Assembly: GCA_025331435.1 (NCBI GenBank)
Contig: JAIWNI010000099.1
Location: 39,084 to 103,083 of the forward strand
Reading direction: 5' to 3'
DNA: 64,000 nt
Origin: Choanephora cucurbitarum
Taxonomy: Eukaryota > Mucoromycota > Mucoromycetes > Mucorales > Choanephoraceae
The notes beneath the pieces were generated by a model that had not been told where the DNA came from, did not search any database, and was given only the letters and a program-made list of their open reading frames with translations. Of the stretch, positions 1 to 12,181 are shown piece after piece. The first letter of the stretch is position 1; every line of letters begins with the position of its first letter. The position numbers were made by a program, and so were the translations under genes.

Positions 1-893
1 TCTAATACTCAATTCATCGCCTATCCTTCTAATGAAGCAAGCGATATCAAGATTGATCTCGTATGTTTTTAAGACCTTCTTTTCTTCTTCTTCAGCAGCT
101 AGCTTTGTCTCTCTTAAGATCTTCAAGTTGCTTTGACTGTATCCTGTCTATTCTAACATGTTATGGTTAATTGAGTAGAAAAAGAAGTGTTGTTTTCTAT
201 TGTTCTGTCTGTGACACCTATATTATGATTCATCTTGAGTATAAAATTAGTTGAGCATCTCTGGATAGCATGGTAATCATGTTGAGCTGACAATATACAG
301 TCTGTCCTGAAGAACATGGTTGAAACTTGTTTCTTTTTGTTTATTGTGGGTCTATACTACCACGCTATCAATTAATAAGTTGAAAATTCCCCTGAAAGCT
401 TAAATTCGCCCTTCTTTTTATACATTTACTTGCTAACATATGGCTCAACAATAAGTGTCTCTATTTATTACCTGTATAGCTATACAAGGTTAGAAAAAGC
501 AATCAAGTTCATTTGATAATCAAAGAGGAATACTTATACCGATATGCTCAAACAACCAAAAAGTCAGTGACCATTTATAACCAACTATACAAAAGGGATA
601 AAGAAGCAGCATAACAAGGATCTTTGGTGCCTGACTTGCTAAGTCAATGCATCACCATATCCTTGCTATATTATCAAACAATTGAGAAACTTGATCTCTT
701 TCATTGAAAACCTACCCAAATTTCTAACTCCATCACTTCATTTCGTTGGTCATTTCCCTCTCCCTCCCTTTTTTTTTTTATGCATAGTCATCATAAGAAT
801 AAATGTAGAGCTTTTTTTTTTATTCATACGGGCAAGATAAATGTACAATTTCTTATAGATGAAGTTTTATTTTTTTTTCTCTCTCTCTTCAAT
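1..893. other. Intergenic, left edge
   Basis: No convincing gene. The first 60 bases are open in frame 1 and are followed by a GTATGT donor-like sequence, so they could be the tail of an exon entering from outside the window, but nothing downstream confirms it. The rest is AT-rich with a T-run near 770, just beyond the 3' end of the eIF3g gene. Confidence 0.5.
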
Positions 894-2246
894 TTAAGAA
901 CTTCTAGCAAATTCAACTCTCAAAATCAAGTTGTCATAACCATAACCATTGATAGCCTGTTGAGCTCTTTCAGCTTGTTCACGCTCACTGAAAGAAACAA
1001 AAGCGAAGCCCTTACAGAGGTTTGTTTCACGGTCACGAGCAAGGTAGACACGAGCAATACTGCCAAAGCGACTGAACAAATCATAGATATCGTTATCAGT
1101 AACATCTTCAGACAAGTTAGTCACACGGAGTGTAGCAGAATCATCACGCTTCTGTTCACTACGCATGGATTCACCAGTAGGAGCACCGCCGTTGGTAGCA
1201 GGAGCACCACCAGCTGCCTTGTTACGGAGATGAGGAGGTGTGTATTTGGTAGGACCAGAACCAGACACGCTTTCGAGAGAGGGGCTGGCAGCAGCAGCAG
1301 CAGCAGCATCTAAACTATCCAATTTGACAGCTTCAATGGTAGAAGCAATCTCATCCATAGGTTGCATTGTATCTTTGTAAGGACATTTGCTTGTAAAGTG
1401 CTCGCCCTTACAAATACGACAGGCAATGCTCTTTGTCTTGGCTTGAGCCTTGATCTTATTCTTGGCTTCTTCTTCAGCAACGGCTTCAGCACTCTATTAT
1501 AAAATCCATGTTGAATAAAAAAAAACCCCCATTCCCTTTCTCTTTTTATGATTACCTTGCCAGTAGCAGAGCCGAGCTTGAGAGGGATATTTTCACCAAT
1601 CGTGGTTGTAGAAAGGTCAGGGCCAGCTTTTTTACCAGCTTCTTCACCGAATTTAGCCCACTTTTTACGTTCAGCTACAGCTTTGTTGACATGTTCAGTA
1701 ACGAGCTTGGCACGAATCTTACGAGTAACCTATTTGTATGTGTAAGATAACCGATTCAACATAACGTGTGATACTAAAGAGGAACAAAAAGGGGAAAAGA
1801 GTAGAAAGTCTAGATGACATCTCGAAATGCGCGTATGCTTTTCTAGTCAACTTTCTCCTGTCTCTCTCTCTCTCTCTAAGGGAATATACTACTTTCTACT
1901 CTGTTTCTTTTTTCCTCTCTAGTGCTGATGAAGTTGGTGATTATCTAACCTTCACTTTCTTGCCATCGTCGTTTTCTCTGTATTCGATGATAACCTTGTT
2001 GCCATCTTCATCGGTATATACTTGAGGTTGGAAGCTTTCTGATATAGAACGAATGGATACATAAGTATCAATACGAAAAAAATTAAAAAAGAGAGAAAGT
2101 ACCTTCTTCATCGTATTCATCAGCCCAAGAAGCCTTTCCAGGCATACTAAAATGAAATGTCAGTCATTCGTTCGATCTCGTTTTACTTTCTCTCGTCTTT
2201 TTTGTGTGTTTCTATAGGAATGAACATACGTAGTATCAACAGCCAT
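894..2246 (-). CDS. TIF35: Translation initiation factor eIF3 subunit g
   Basis: This is the RNA-binding g subunit of cytoplasmic eIF3, which acts in scanning and reinitiation. Five exons reconstruct cleanly: 2246-2230, 2146-2103, 2038-1950, 1729-1556 and 1493-894. They give 307 aa, a normal length for the family. The N-terminus carries the family's SWADE-type start (SWADEYDEE). A middle block reads VTRKIRAKLV and is followed by a charged region. Next comes a CCHC-like zinc knuckle, CRICKGEHFTSKCP, and then a C-terminal RRM of about 80 residues with RNP2 (LRVTNLS) and RNP1 (KGFAFVSF). The start was chosen because a 17-nt first exon (MAVDTT) splices in frame to MPGKASWADE. Translation could also begin at that second Met. 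The gene is divergent from the deubiquitinase to its right. RRM and zinc knuckle together make the call secure. Confidence 0.95.
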
Positions 2247-3141
2247 TATATGAGTGAAAGTAAAATAAAAAAGGAAAAAAAATCTCACTTACTCCATTGA
2301 TTTTTTCGCTGGTATAATAAGCCACTCGAACATTTTTAAGTTACTGTAGAGTCCGGTCAGGCAAGAATCGGAGAGGTAATTTGGAAATGGTTCATGCTGA
2401 TGTACTCTATTGTTTGATACATTGACAATAAAAAGACAGTTTGAGTATAAAGCTATTCCTTGCACAAGCTATCGAATGCACTATGCGTTATACTGAACAA
2501 TGGAACACAGTACACCTTGTCTACACTCATTCATAAAACAAAGTAAATTATAACGTCAGGTAGATTTCCTAATTCTGTAATTTTGACCCAAAATATCAAC
2601 TTTCTTGTTTTGGTTAAATCTTCAGACACTTTTTGGGAGGAATATTTTAGATCAAGAAAAGCTCTGTTCCAGTTTAGTAAAGCAATATTCATTCTATCAA
2701 ACTGTTACTTATTTTCTCACTCACTCATATCCCCTCACCTCTCTCCAGAGAGTCACAACTTATAAAGTAATTTAATCTGATGATTTTCACCCCCTCATTT
2801 GATGTTGAGGACTTACTTTTTTTTCCCTCTTTCTTAATTGATCTCATAAAATGGCTCTTTATCATAAGTATGACTTTGTATATTTTCATTGGATTTCAAT
2901 GTTGTATGAATGCATGTAGGGACAATGTAGCACAAGAGTCACACAGCTGGGTTAGCGATCTGCTTGGCTGTGAAAAAACACAAAAGCATTTATTTTTACA
3001 CTATTTTTCTTTTTCCTTTTCTTTTCTTTTCTTTACACGCAAGTCATTTTTTTTCATGTCAAGTACATCTTTGTTTAAATGGATGGGATTGGTATGTGTC
3101 ATGAAAACACAACTCATTTCAACCCACTTAACTTCTTCTAT
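2247..3141. other. Divergent intergenic region
   Basis: About 0.9 kb lies between the divergent starts of eIF3g and the deubiquitinase. It should hold both promoters. I see T-rich stretches (around 2815 and 3000-3050) but no defined site. An open frame spanning 2780-3223 lies in a different frame from the deubiquitinase exon and is not a gene. Confidence 0.5.
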
Positions 3142-5376
3142 ATGTACAAGCAGGGTCAACCCTCTGGAAAACCCACACATGGTGAAGGTGTTATTGAAGA
3201 AGGCGAGCGCTTTTTTGGATTAGAAAATGTAAGCCATTTATTTGAGTGACAGATACGTATTTTTTATTCACCCATCTTTATTTTTAGTTTGGAAATACTT
3301 GGTAAAAAAAAAACCAATCTAGAGAAACCAAAGCCCTTATGACTGACTACTTCTTTTAGTTATTGTAACTCGGTAGTGCAAGCATTGTATTTTTGTAAGC
3401 CATTTCGAGAATGTGTTCTCAGCTTTCCTCATCAAGTGAACCCACCACCACCACCTACACATCCTTTGACGTCGCCCCTTCAATCAACATTTCCCAACTC
3501 ACCTTCAGCAACCAGCTTCAATCATACATCCTCTTATTTCGCTAATGGCAACGGCAAAGTGAATGGTTCTATATCCAACTTAAATAAGCCTCGCATGGCC
3601 ACAAATTGTGTCTCGATGCAGAATGGTGGTTATGCTTCCTCTACTACCACCAACTCCTCTTCTTCTTCTACAACTACCACGGCGGCCACTACGAATACGG
3701 CCATACCTCCATCCAGCAACAGTACTACCTTGAATACACCACAAACTACAGTTGAAAAGGATCAAAACAACGTCAACATTGCTCCTGGTATGGAGGACAC
3801 CATGTTCTATTCACTCAAAGATCTTTTCTGGAAGATATCGACCAACAAGAAAAAGACAGGTGTCATTGCACCCATCAATTTCATTAACAAAGTGAAGAAA
3901 GAGAATGGTAAGCATGCGTTTTAGAGATAAATAGTGTCTAAAACTTTTCTCTATAGAGCTTTTTCGCTCAAGTATGCATCAGGATGCACATGAATTCTTG
4001 AATTATCTTCTGAACACCATTGCTGAAGATGTACAGAAATATCAACAAAAGATAACAGAGGATTTAGATAAAAAGGAAAACAGCAGTGATAGTAACAGTA
4101 GTCAAGGTATGCTTCTGTCCTGCTTCATTAGAATAACTGCTCATTTTTCTCTATAGGCAATGACCCAAAAAACACTTGGGTACATCAACTCTTTGAGGGA
4201 ATTTTCTCAAATGAAACCAAATGTCTTTCTTGTGAAACTGTAGGTAAAAAAAAAAGAATAGAGGTGGTGTTATGTTATATGGACTAAAGAAGAAAGGACC
4301 CAATAGATTACAAGTAGAGATGAATGTTTTATGGATCTATCCATTGATGTGGAAATGAATTCTTCAATTACTTCCTGTTTAAAACAATTCTCTGCCAGTG
4401 AGACCTTGTGTCACAAAAACAAGTACTTTTGTGATGTCTGTTCAGGTCTTCAAGAAGCTGAACGAAGGTAAATTGGATAGGGAAAGCACAGAACAATGAG
4501 ACTAATGCTTTTGTTAACAGAATGAAGATAAAGAAACTACCCAACATTCTAGCATTGCATTTAAAGCGATTCAAATATCAAGAACAGTTACAAAAATATA
4601 TCAAGTTAACTTATCGAGTTGTCTTTCCATTTGAACTCAGGTTGTTTAATACTGTAAGTAAAAAAAAAAGAAGGTTTATAGAGAACAGCCCAAAAAAGAG
4701 TAAACATAGGATATATATATATAGAGTGATGATACGGAAGATGCAGATCGTATGTATGAACTTTGGGGTATTGTTGTTCATATCGGAAGGTAAATAGGGA
4801 GAAAGTCAATACAGTAGATAGGAGACTTATATTTTCCAAGTGGTCCTCATCATGGTCATTATGTCTCTATTATCAAGAGTCATGGTCAATGGATGTTATT
4901 TGATGACGATGTAGTGACAGTAAGTTGGTTTTGTGTATTCACACACTTTTATTGATCTATTTCCTTCAAAGCCTATTCAAGAAGAAGATATCCAGAAATA
5001 CTTTAGCGACCTTCCAGGCAGTGGCTCAGGCTATGTCTTGTTCTACCAAGCTGCCAACCTAGACATGGACGCCATTCATCCCAATCCTTATGATCTGTCC
5101 TTACAGCAGAACGGTCATATGTTTGATTCTCACATCAATGCGTCTGTAGCTACCGTTCAGTCTGTTGAGCAACACCATCCATTTGATCTCAAGACATCTC
5201 AAGTGGATAGAAAAGATGATATAGATGTGTCTGCCAGTCAATCATCGCCTGCTATTGAGACACTCAATAACGCAACAGCGTCGATACCAGAACCCATAGT
5301 TCCACCACCACAAGAAGAGAAGAAGACGCGATGGGGATTAGGTAGAAAATTTAGAGAAAAGAAGGAAAAGAAATAA
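3142..5376 (+). CDS. creB: Ubiquitin carboxyl-terminal hydrolase, USP12/USP46 (UBP9/UBP13, CreB) type
   Basis: This is a cysteine protease that removes ubiquitin. In Aspergillus CreB works in carbon catabolite control, and animal USP12/46 need WD40 partners. Ten exons join in frame to 574 aa: 3142-3228, 3288-3301, 3360-3907, 3957-4106, 4157-4239, 4307-4467, 4521-4653, 4725-4789, 4841-4919 and 4972-5376. The Cys box is NFGNTCYCNS and its catalytic Cys codon is split by an intron. [13 protein letters not shown] follows. Zinc-binding pairs appear as CLSC and later a CDVC pair. [11 protein letters not shown] is the family block, and the His box is [10 protein letters not shown] with a following DDDVV. 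A low-complexity Pro/Thr/Ser insertion (about residues 55-145) separates the Cys box from the rest, and the C-terminal 120 residues form a basic-ended tail. The start is the first in-frame ATG of exon 1; an upstream exon cannot be excluded. Confidence 0.93.
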
Positions 5377-5626
5377 ATGATTTCCTGAATGAAAATAATG
5401 CCGGTAGGGCTTCGTGTTTAGAGTTTTCGTTCGAAATGCATTTCCTAAATAAGTACGAGGGATTGTCATTGCGTCAATGAATGATACGTCTTTCTATGCG
5501 AAAATCCTTATAAGTCATCTTCTCTCCGAGCTTTGTTTCATGGGTTGAGAAACCCCTATAAAGATCATCTCCAGAAAAAAAAAACTCAATTCACGTAGAT
5601 CATTTGTTCTTTACTTTTTTAAAAAA

Positions 5627-7066
5627 ATGATACGGTGTAGACCAACAATTACTTATCCTTTAGGCATTATTTTGATTATATGGGTCTTGCTAGGTGCTAT
5701 TGTTTTTCCTAATGCAAATCATTGGCTAAAAGGGACGAGTTCTTCTATTGAACAGGGTAAATAGAGAAATAATGAAAGACAGGATCGATCATTCATTCTG
5801 TTGTGTTTAGATACTGTCTCATTTGATTTGAATCGACCTATACAAAATCGAAATGCTCTTTTTGAAACTGCAGAACATAAGAGTTATCACGAACATGTCT
5901 TTTCAATGTTAAACGCTCCCAGTGTATCTTTATATGGCACTCGTGTAAGTTTTGTTTGTTTGTTTGTTTAGTTACTTATAGGGAATATAGGGTGTGTTAT
6001 ATCATCAACGAGATGCATGCCAACATTCAAATGAATCGTATATTGTACCTACTCTCTTAGGTCAGCCATCATTTTCTGAGTTAGCCAAGATAGCTTTGAT
6101 TGAAAACAATCAGGCTTGCCGCTTGACAGACAAAATCATGCTAGCTCAAAATAATGGAGCTGCTGCCACTATTGTATTCTCACCTAATTATGAAGAAGAT
6201 CTATCCAACATATCAAGTCATTTATCTTTTTCTGAACAGGTAAGACAATGAAGCAATAGACAAGATAAATTTTAATTTGCTTCATACTATAGGATGTCAC
6301 ATCCAATCAAGTTCAAATCCCTAGTTATTTTGTAGATCTGAACATTGGCATGAATCTGCTGCGAGATGTCTATCGATTACACCGTCAAGAACCAAAACAA
6401 GGCTATAGTCAGTCTGTTGTCCGTGTTCGACTTGTGGCTGGCAGACCTCCTGATCTGGACCGTTGGCAATTTGGTTTAGTGATTGTAGGTATCATGCTGT
6501 TTTCATGTGTCGTTGCTATGAGTAAGTAAGTGAGACTATAGTGTTAGAGGGCATGGACTAACTTTCTATTGTTAGCCATCCTGCATTGCCATCTATGGCA
6601 TTTACGTAGGTCTCGACAACTCATCAACAGTTCACAAGAAGTCTTAACTTTGGAGGAACAACAACTGATGAACGAAACAAACCAACAACTTTGGCGTTAT
6701 CTAAACACACCTACAAAACAGCGAACCCGTCACCGTTTAGACCAACATGTTGTGGACATGTTACCCTTACGTACATTCAAAACAAACGATCCAAACCATC
6801 AAGGCTGTGTCATCTGCCTCGATGGCTTTGAAAAGGGCCAAGAGCTACGACAACTTCCTTGCTCTCATGAATACCATCGTGATTGTATTGATAAATGGTT
6901 AACCAAAAAGAATAACACATGTCCCTTATGTTTGCAACGCATTGAGATCCCTGCCCTACCTGAACAAGCCTACACAACATCTACCACGCCTGATTTAGCT
7001 GACACCTGGCATCAGTTAGAGCAATCTGCTCGCAACCAACACTATTCAAAATCGTCTCGTCCATAA
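5627..7066 (+). CDS. PA-TM-RING E3 ubiquitin ligase
   Basis: Five exons (5627-5756, 5811-5944, 5991-6239, 6293-6521, 6576-7066) give 410 aa. An N-terminal hydrophobic segment (LGIILIIWVLLGAIVF) acts as signal peptide or anchor. A lumenal protease-associated domain follows, including VLYHQRDAC and ALIENNQACRLTDK. Next is a membrane segment (FGLVIVGIMLFSCVVAM) and a basic stop-transfer stretch (HLRRSRQ). The C-terminal RING-H2 finger has CVICLDGFEKGQ, then CSHEYHRDCIDKW, then CPLC. This order is that of the RNF13/GRAIL-type endomembrane ligases, which pass ubiquitin from an E2 to membrane-associated targets. Substrate unknown. Its stop codon lies only 21 bp from that of the convergent Spt23/Mga2-like gene, so the two 3' UTRs must overlap. 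Confidence 0.93.
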
Positions 7067-7087
7067 ATAAATAAATTTATTTGTTCA

Positions 7088-10000
7088 TCAAAAAGGATCC
7101 AACATAAAATGATAGAGTTGTCCTGCAGAATGTGTCATGCGTCGTACACACGATGTGTTGGATGTTACGGTGTACAATCGCATCAGTGCACTCGTTAGCT
7201 GAGAAGGCAAGACATCGTATAAATAAGGCATGCATTCTGTCAAAGGAACACGCACTTGGGTATGATAGCAGGGTTTATGACGCTGCTTAAACAGGTGGAC
7301 AATGTCCTGATGGCCTTGTTCAATAGCCAATCGTTCAGCTGTCTTGCCTACACGATTGATCAACTGAAGATTGCTGGAATTGATCAACAGTTTGACAATA
7401 TCTGCTCTACCTGTCCAACTGGCAAAATGAAGCGCTGTAAATCCATTTTTATCTGCCTGGTTGACATCCACGCGTAGGGCAAGTAAGGTCTTTACGAGTT
7501 TGGCATAGCCGCACAAGGTAGCTAAATGAAGCAGGGTATGCTGATGATGGTTGGTGAGTGATAGGTGGTGGTGTATCGAGGGATTGAAACCCTGAAGGGC
7601 CACCAGGGCTGTACTGATCTGGTCCTCTAGGTGCGACAAAAACAAGGTACGTGCATTCTCATACATGGCTCGATGGGCCATGGAGGTCAATTTGGTATGG
7701 CTTTGATCGTGGCGTGTGGTATTGGAAAGTTGATCGCCTTGAACGATACGCATCGCAATCTGACGCGCGTCCTCCACTTTGCCCATCGTCTTTAATCCCA
7801 CCACCTGTAAGGCCAGCTCCATCAGGGCACGATCACTTTCATCGAAATAGGTAAACAAAACAACATCTTGGCCTTCCAGCATCAAGGGGTGTTCTTTGAA
7901 CGAGACGACCACAGGTCCTGCAGAGGTGGCGGGTGGTAAAATACATAAAAGCGTATTGGCTGACCAACAGTGGGTTGGAATGGCTGGGTTCTCGCCAAAG
8001 AGACAGGTGAGACCTTCGTAAAAGTTGGATCCGAGCACAGTCACTTCGGCACCTCCGTAGACAGGTCCTTCATTTGGAATCAAACGGTGAAGACGGGGCA
8101 AGTTAGGTGTTTTGCTTCCTTCGATAGCGTTCCTTTCTTGAAGTTTGGCATAGACATGTTGAGCGGTGTGAGGGTGGATTGTGTTGTTATTAGTAGTAGT
8201 TATATTTGTAGAGGCAGAAGTGTTGGGATAGAGTGATGGATGTGTAAATCCAAGTTCGTTGGGTAAAAATCGGCGTCGATGAGCAAGAGCTTGCTGTGCT
8301 TGGAGAGAAGCATTTTGATTGAATTGGCTCAAGATGTGTTGTTGTTGTTGTTGTTGCTGCTGCTGTTGTTGATGTTGTTGATGTTGTTGTTGTTGTTGTT
8401 GTTGTTGTTGCTGTTGTTGTTGCTGTTGTTGTTGCTGTTGTTGTTGCTGTTGTTGTTGCTGTTGTTGTTGTTGATGCAATGGTTGCTGCGAATGTTCTAA
8501 TTGATGTGAATGTTGTTGTTGTGAATGCTCTAGTGGGTGTGTTGGTAAGTGTTGCTGTGAAGCCTGATTATTCTGAGACGGAAGCAAAACATGTGAATTC
8601 AAGAAATCAAACAAGTCCGTCGACGAATGATCCACAGCATGAGCAGAGACAGAAGGTATGTGAGAGGCATGCGTCACTTGTTGGTTTGAATAGATAGGTA
8701 AAGAAGTAGATTGAGACAACGGCAAGCTCGATGGGGGTAAAGGATCTTGATGATGAGGCGAATGCAATGCGGACGGATAAAACTGACTGAATGCGGAACC
8801 TGTCTCTTCATCATTGGGTATCTCTTGCTCTTCTATAGGCGATGAAGGTGTAGCAGGTGTAGATGCAACTGGACTGGATACGCCTGAATCGGTTTCCAAT
8901 GTCTGTGATAAATCAACTGTCATCTTACGCTTTGTCCTGACGGGCGCGTCACTTTCGGATGCATTGTCTGTATCTCCACCAGCACGCGCACGTTTGCGAG
9001 CAGCTGCTTGTTGCTGCATCTTACTACTCTTGTGATCATCTGTGATCATGATAGGCGGAGAACGGCCTACACCTACCACTTGACCCAACGAATCCTTCAT
9101 GGTAAACACAATCCTAATTGACTGTTAAAACATTGCCCTCTTTGATTTCTCTTTTATGTTACCTGAATCCTCTTTTTTCACTATGGTGTCGGCAATAACA
9201 GGTCACACGCGTAGGTAAAGTAGCCTCTCCTTTATTGAATTCCACATATTCATTACAGTTGAACAATAAGATACGTTTTCTTTCCTCTGCCATGACATCT
9301 TCGTTACTGAGATCAGGTAGCTCATTGGCAAACAAAGCAGCTAGTTTGGCAGCACCGCCTTCTTTATTCGCTGCTCGAACCATTTTGTTGTCTCTCTTTC
9401 GCTTTAATCGTTTGCGCTAAAATAGAGATGTTAATCCATGGTTGCCGATCTCTGTCTTGTTATTACCTCTCGATGCACACAACTGGGACACATAATAATC
9501 TCTCGATCAGGCTGACCATCACATACAACCGTCGCTTCTAATGTCAGCATCTGTGCATCCACTATACTTGTCTTGTCTTCCACACTGTTCTTTTGATTCT
9601 TTTTCTTCAACTTGTCCTTTGCTACCAGATATTCGGGTAACTTCAAATGAGACCATTGTGTGGCCAATTCACCTTGTGTGTCTGCTAGTTGCAAGCAAAT
9701 CTTGATCTGTGTCTCCACTCGTGATTTCGCACCTGTATGAGGCAAACCAAGGACACGAATATGCCAAGGACTGTTGTTGTCACTGGATGTCCTAAACAAT
9801 CCATTTAGTATTGATTCCTATATGGTATGTCAACTATTACATGGGTGATGGCATTGTATAATTCGTATCATTATCCTCTTCTATTTCACCTGGACCTAAT
9901 AAACTTTGACTGTATGGAATAAGTGTCTATAAAACACATGTATATTTTCTTTTAGTTTACCCAGGTAAAGATGTCTGTGCCAAAAAGTCTTCGAAATTTG

Positions 10001-10518
10001 AGAAATTTCTGGCCAAGATAGGAATGGCATGCAATAAAGGGTTGGTGATGGCCTATAGAAACACTTGTTCAATCGAAAAAAAAAAGGAAAAAGACGTCTC
10101 GCTCAGTTTCTTACTTGTATTAACGAAGAATGACCATTTTCTTTCGTTTTTTGTTTGCCTTTCTTTACAGGTGCAGAAGGCTTGGCAAACTCAACAACTT
10201 CAATTGCTTCCTTTTTCTCATCTTGATGAAGCATAAGTTGAGAAGGATTCAAACCTGTCGAGATAAAACAAATCAATCAGGTCAAAAATAAAACAATAAA
10301 AAAACAGAAAGAGATTTACTTTGACTACTACTACTATAGTTGGTGCTGTTTATCGTCTGGTGACTAAAAGATGATGAATGACGATGACTGTAATCTGATA
10401 CTTGATTTAAAAAAAGATCCATCGTCTGATCGTCTTGAAGCTCAAACACTTCTTGTTGTTGCTGTGGCTGTTGTCTATCAGACTTGTGTTGGTCATGCGT
10501 TTCCAGTGGAGGAGACAT
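7088..10518 (-). CDS. Spt23/Mga2-like transcription factor (IPT/TIG plus ankyrin repeats)
   Basis: Seven exons (10518-10320, 10254-10169, 10052-9961, 9909-9841, 9791-9467, 9416-9163, 9113-7088) join in frame to 1016 aa. The N-terminal half has the Spt23/Mga2 conserved block (PWHIRVLGLP..., then a Cys-rich part ending YCRHHSEKRGFR and MKDSLGQVVGVGRSPPIMITDDHK). A long glutamine tract (about residues 555-600) and an IPT/TIG domain (about 686-761, beginning LIPNEGPVYGGAEVTVLG) follow. Ankyrin repeats occupy about 864-946. In yeast these factors sit in the ER membrane by a C-terminal helix, sense lipid packing and are freed by ubiquitin/proteasome processing to activate OLE1. Here the protein ends about 70 residues after the ankyrin repeats and I see no hydrophobic helix, so membrane anchoring is doubtful. 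Confidence 0.9.
8337..8475 (-). repeat. CAA/CAG trinucleotide repeat encoding polyglutamine
   Basis: On the coding (minus) strand this is an almost uninterrupted CAA/CAG run. It gives two Gln blocks separated by His, the longer about 30 Gln. The mix of CAA and CAG suggests it was built by repeated duplication of a CAA-CAA-CAA-CAG unit. It lies inside the low-complexity activation-type region of the Spt23/Mga2-like gene. Confidence 0.95.
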
Positions 10519-11025
10519 CTATGAATTGTAGTTGTATGCTCGGTACAATTATCTCAGTCTTTTCTCGATTGTATATAATCTACTCTGTGTGTTTTTTCGT
10601 GTTGCAAAGGGCTTTTCTTGTCTTTTTTTTTAAAAAAAGAAATCCAAAGAAACAATTTGAAACAAATACTCTTTCTCGCTTGGTTTTTTTTTCTCCTCTC
10701 TCTCTCTTATTGCTTGCTTTATTTTAATGTCAGACCAACTGGCCAATAAGATGAAAATAAAAGCCGAGTTGTCTTGGTCGTGCTGTAAATCATTGTTTAT
10801 CAAAGATGAATGAAATCAAGAAGGAGACTCTTTCAAGACCAAAACTGGGCTGCTAAGCTTCTTTGTGAAGACTTATTGACAAGAAACTCAGCGAATGTTT
10901 GTTGTTGAGGGTGATACAAAAAGCACAGACAATATGAGAGAGTGAGAGAGATCTAACTTGGACTCACATAAAAGATTTTCATATAAAAGGAAAGTGCATT
11001 GTTTTTATTGTGAACAGTACAAACC
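10519..11025. other. Promoter-side intergenic region
   Basis: About 0.5 kb upstream of the Spt23/Mga2-like start and downstream of the TDA3-like stop. CT-rich stretches (read on the plus strand near 10690-10715) and a T-run are visible. No defined element was recognised. Confidence 0.45.
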
Positions 11026-12181
11026 TTAAGGTGCAAAATGGCGCATCACTTTACTGTCCAGGCAAGACACTTGACCATCTACCAACCATTCGGACACAAT
11101 CTTTCCAGTGATAGGCGCATTCAAGATTCCCCAACAAGAATGACCTGTCGCCAGAAACACATGAGGATGTTGAGGATGAGGACCAATCAAGGGCATACCA
11201 GTCGATTCAGAGATAGGCAAATAACATGCCTGTTCTTTGACGAGCTCAACCTCTGTCAAATGAGGAGAGACAAGAGTCGCTTGATGAACAAGACGATCAA
11301 TGGCTTTGGCATCAATAGGCACAAGCGCAGCAGATTCAGGTAAAGGTTCATTATCAGCAGCACCACAGAGGTACACTGTACCATCCTAAATTCAACCCCA
11401 GTTAGGACATATCAACAAACAATAAAGTATTACTTACAGGACGAGGATACACCTCGGGTTCTGCTGTCTTGCCTTGATCCAAAATGGCAGTAAAGATAGC
11501 ATCATTCGAGATGGTCACATCAGGCTTGAGAATGATAGAATGTACATGCGATCCATTGACAGGAATATCCAAGTTAATCTGGCCGCTCCATGGCCCCATA
11601 GCAATCACCACTTTATCCGCTGTGATGGTCTGACCATTCTCCAGAACAACACTGGGCTTATCGGCATTGTCGACCGATACCTGCTTCACACCTGTGCCTG
11701 TCTGCACCTCAACTCGCCCTGTCTTTTTGGCTGCCTCCAATACAGTGTTGGTAAACAGATAGGGTGTCACTTGAGCCGTTGTGTCTGGTGAGCCCATTCG
11801 CTCAAACGAGCGCACACGACTCTGATGAACCCAGCTCACTTCAGATGGTGTACTCTTCTTTTTCTTCTTGTTGGTATCTTGGAGTGAAGGGTCAAACACA
11901 ATGGAATACGTGTTCATGGCGCGATAGCCATAGGTTTCGGCACCCTTCAGTTCCTTGGCTAATGTTTGATGAAGTTGATAGGAGGCACGCGAGAGTTCTT
12001 TCATGCCTGGTTGTGAGTCGCTCCAATCCAATGCTAGAAATCCACCCGACTTGCCACTGGCACCACAGGCAATGTCTGTCTTTTCAATCAAGGTCACTTT
12101 GATATGTTCATGTTTGGATAAGAAATAAGCAGAACATGCGCCAATGACACCGCCACCCACAATAACAATATGTTGACTCAT
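11026..12181 (-). CDS. FAD-dependent amine/amino-acid oxidase-type oxidoreductase, TDA3-like
   Basis: Two exons (12181-11438, 11385-11026; one 52-bp intron) encode 367 aa. The N-terminus has the dinucleotide-binding fold: IVIVGGGVIGACSAYFL, then the acidic strand end VTLIEK and the DAO-family block GASGKSGGFLALDW. A second FAD-contacting region reads KVVIAMGPWSG. The C-terminal end has GMPLIGPHP and the FAD-closing motif ATGHSCWGILNAP. This layout matches the fungal TDA3/YHR009C group of D-amino-acid-oxidase-fold proteins, linked in yeast to endosome-Golgi trafficking. The substrate is not known. No signal or membrane segment is seen. A lysine run near residue 105 lies in a surface-loop-like insert. 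Confidence 0.88.

Noticed and set aside
1..60. Possible terminal coding exon at the window edge
   Set aside because: Only 20 codons and one donor-like sequence. No acceptor or homology could be established.
8279..8500. Open frame with a long leucine run on the plus strand
   Set aside because: It is the antisense of the polyglutamine tract, not a protein gene.
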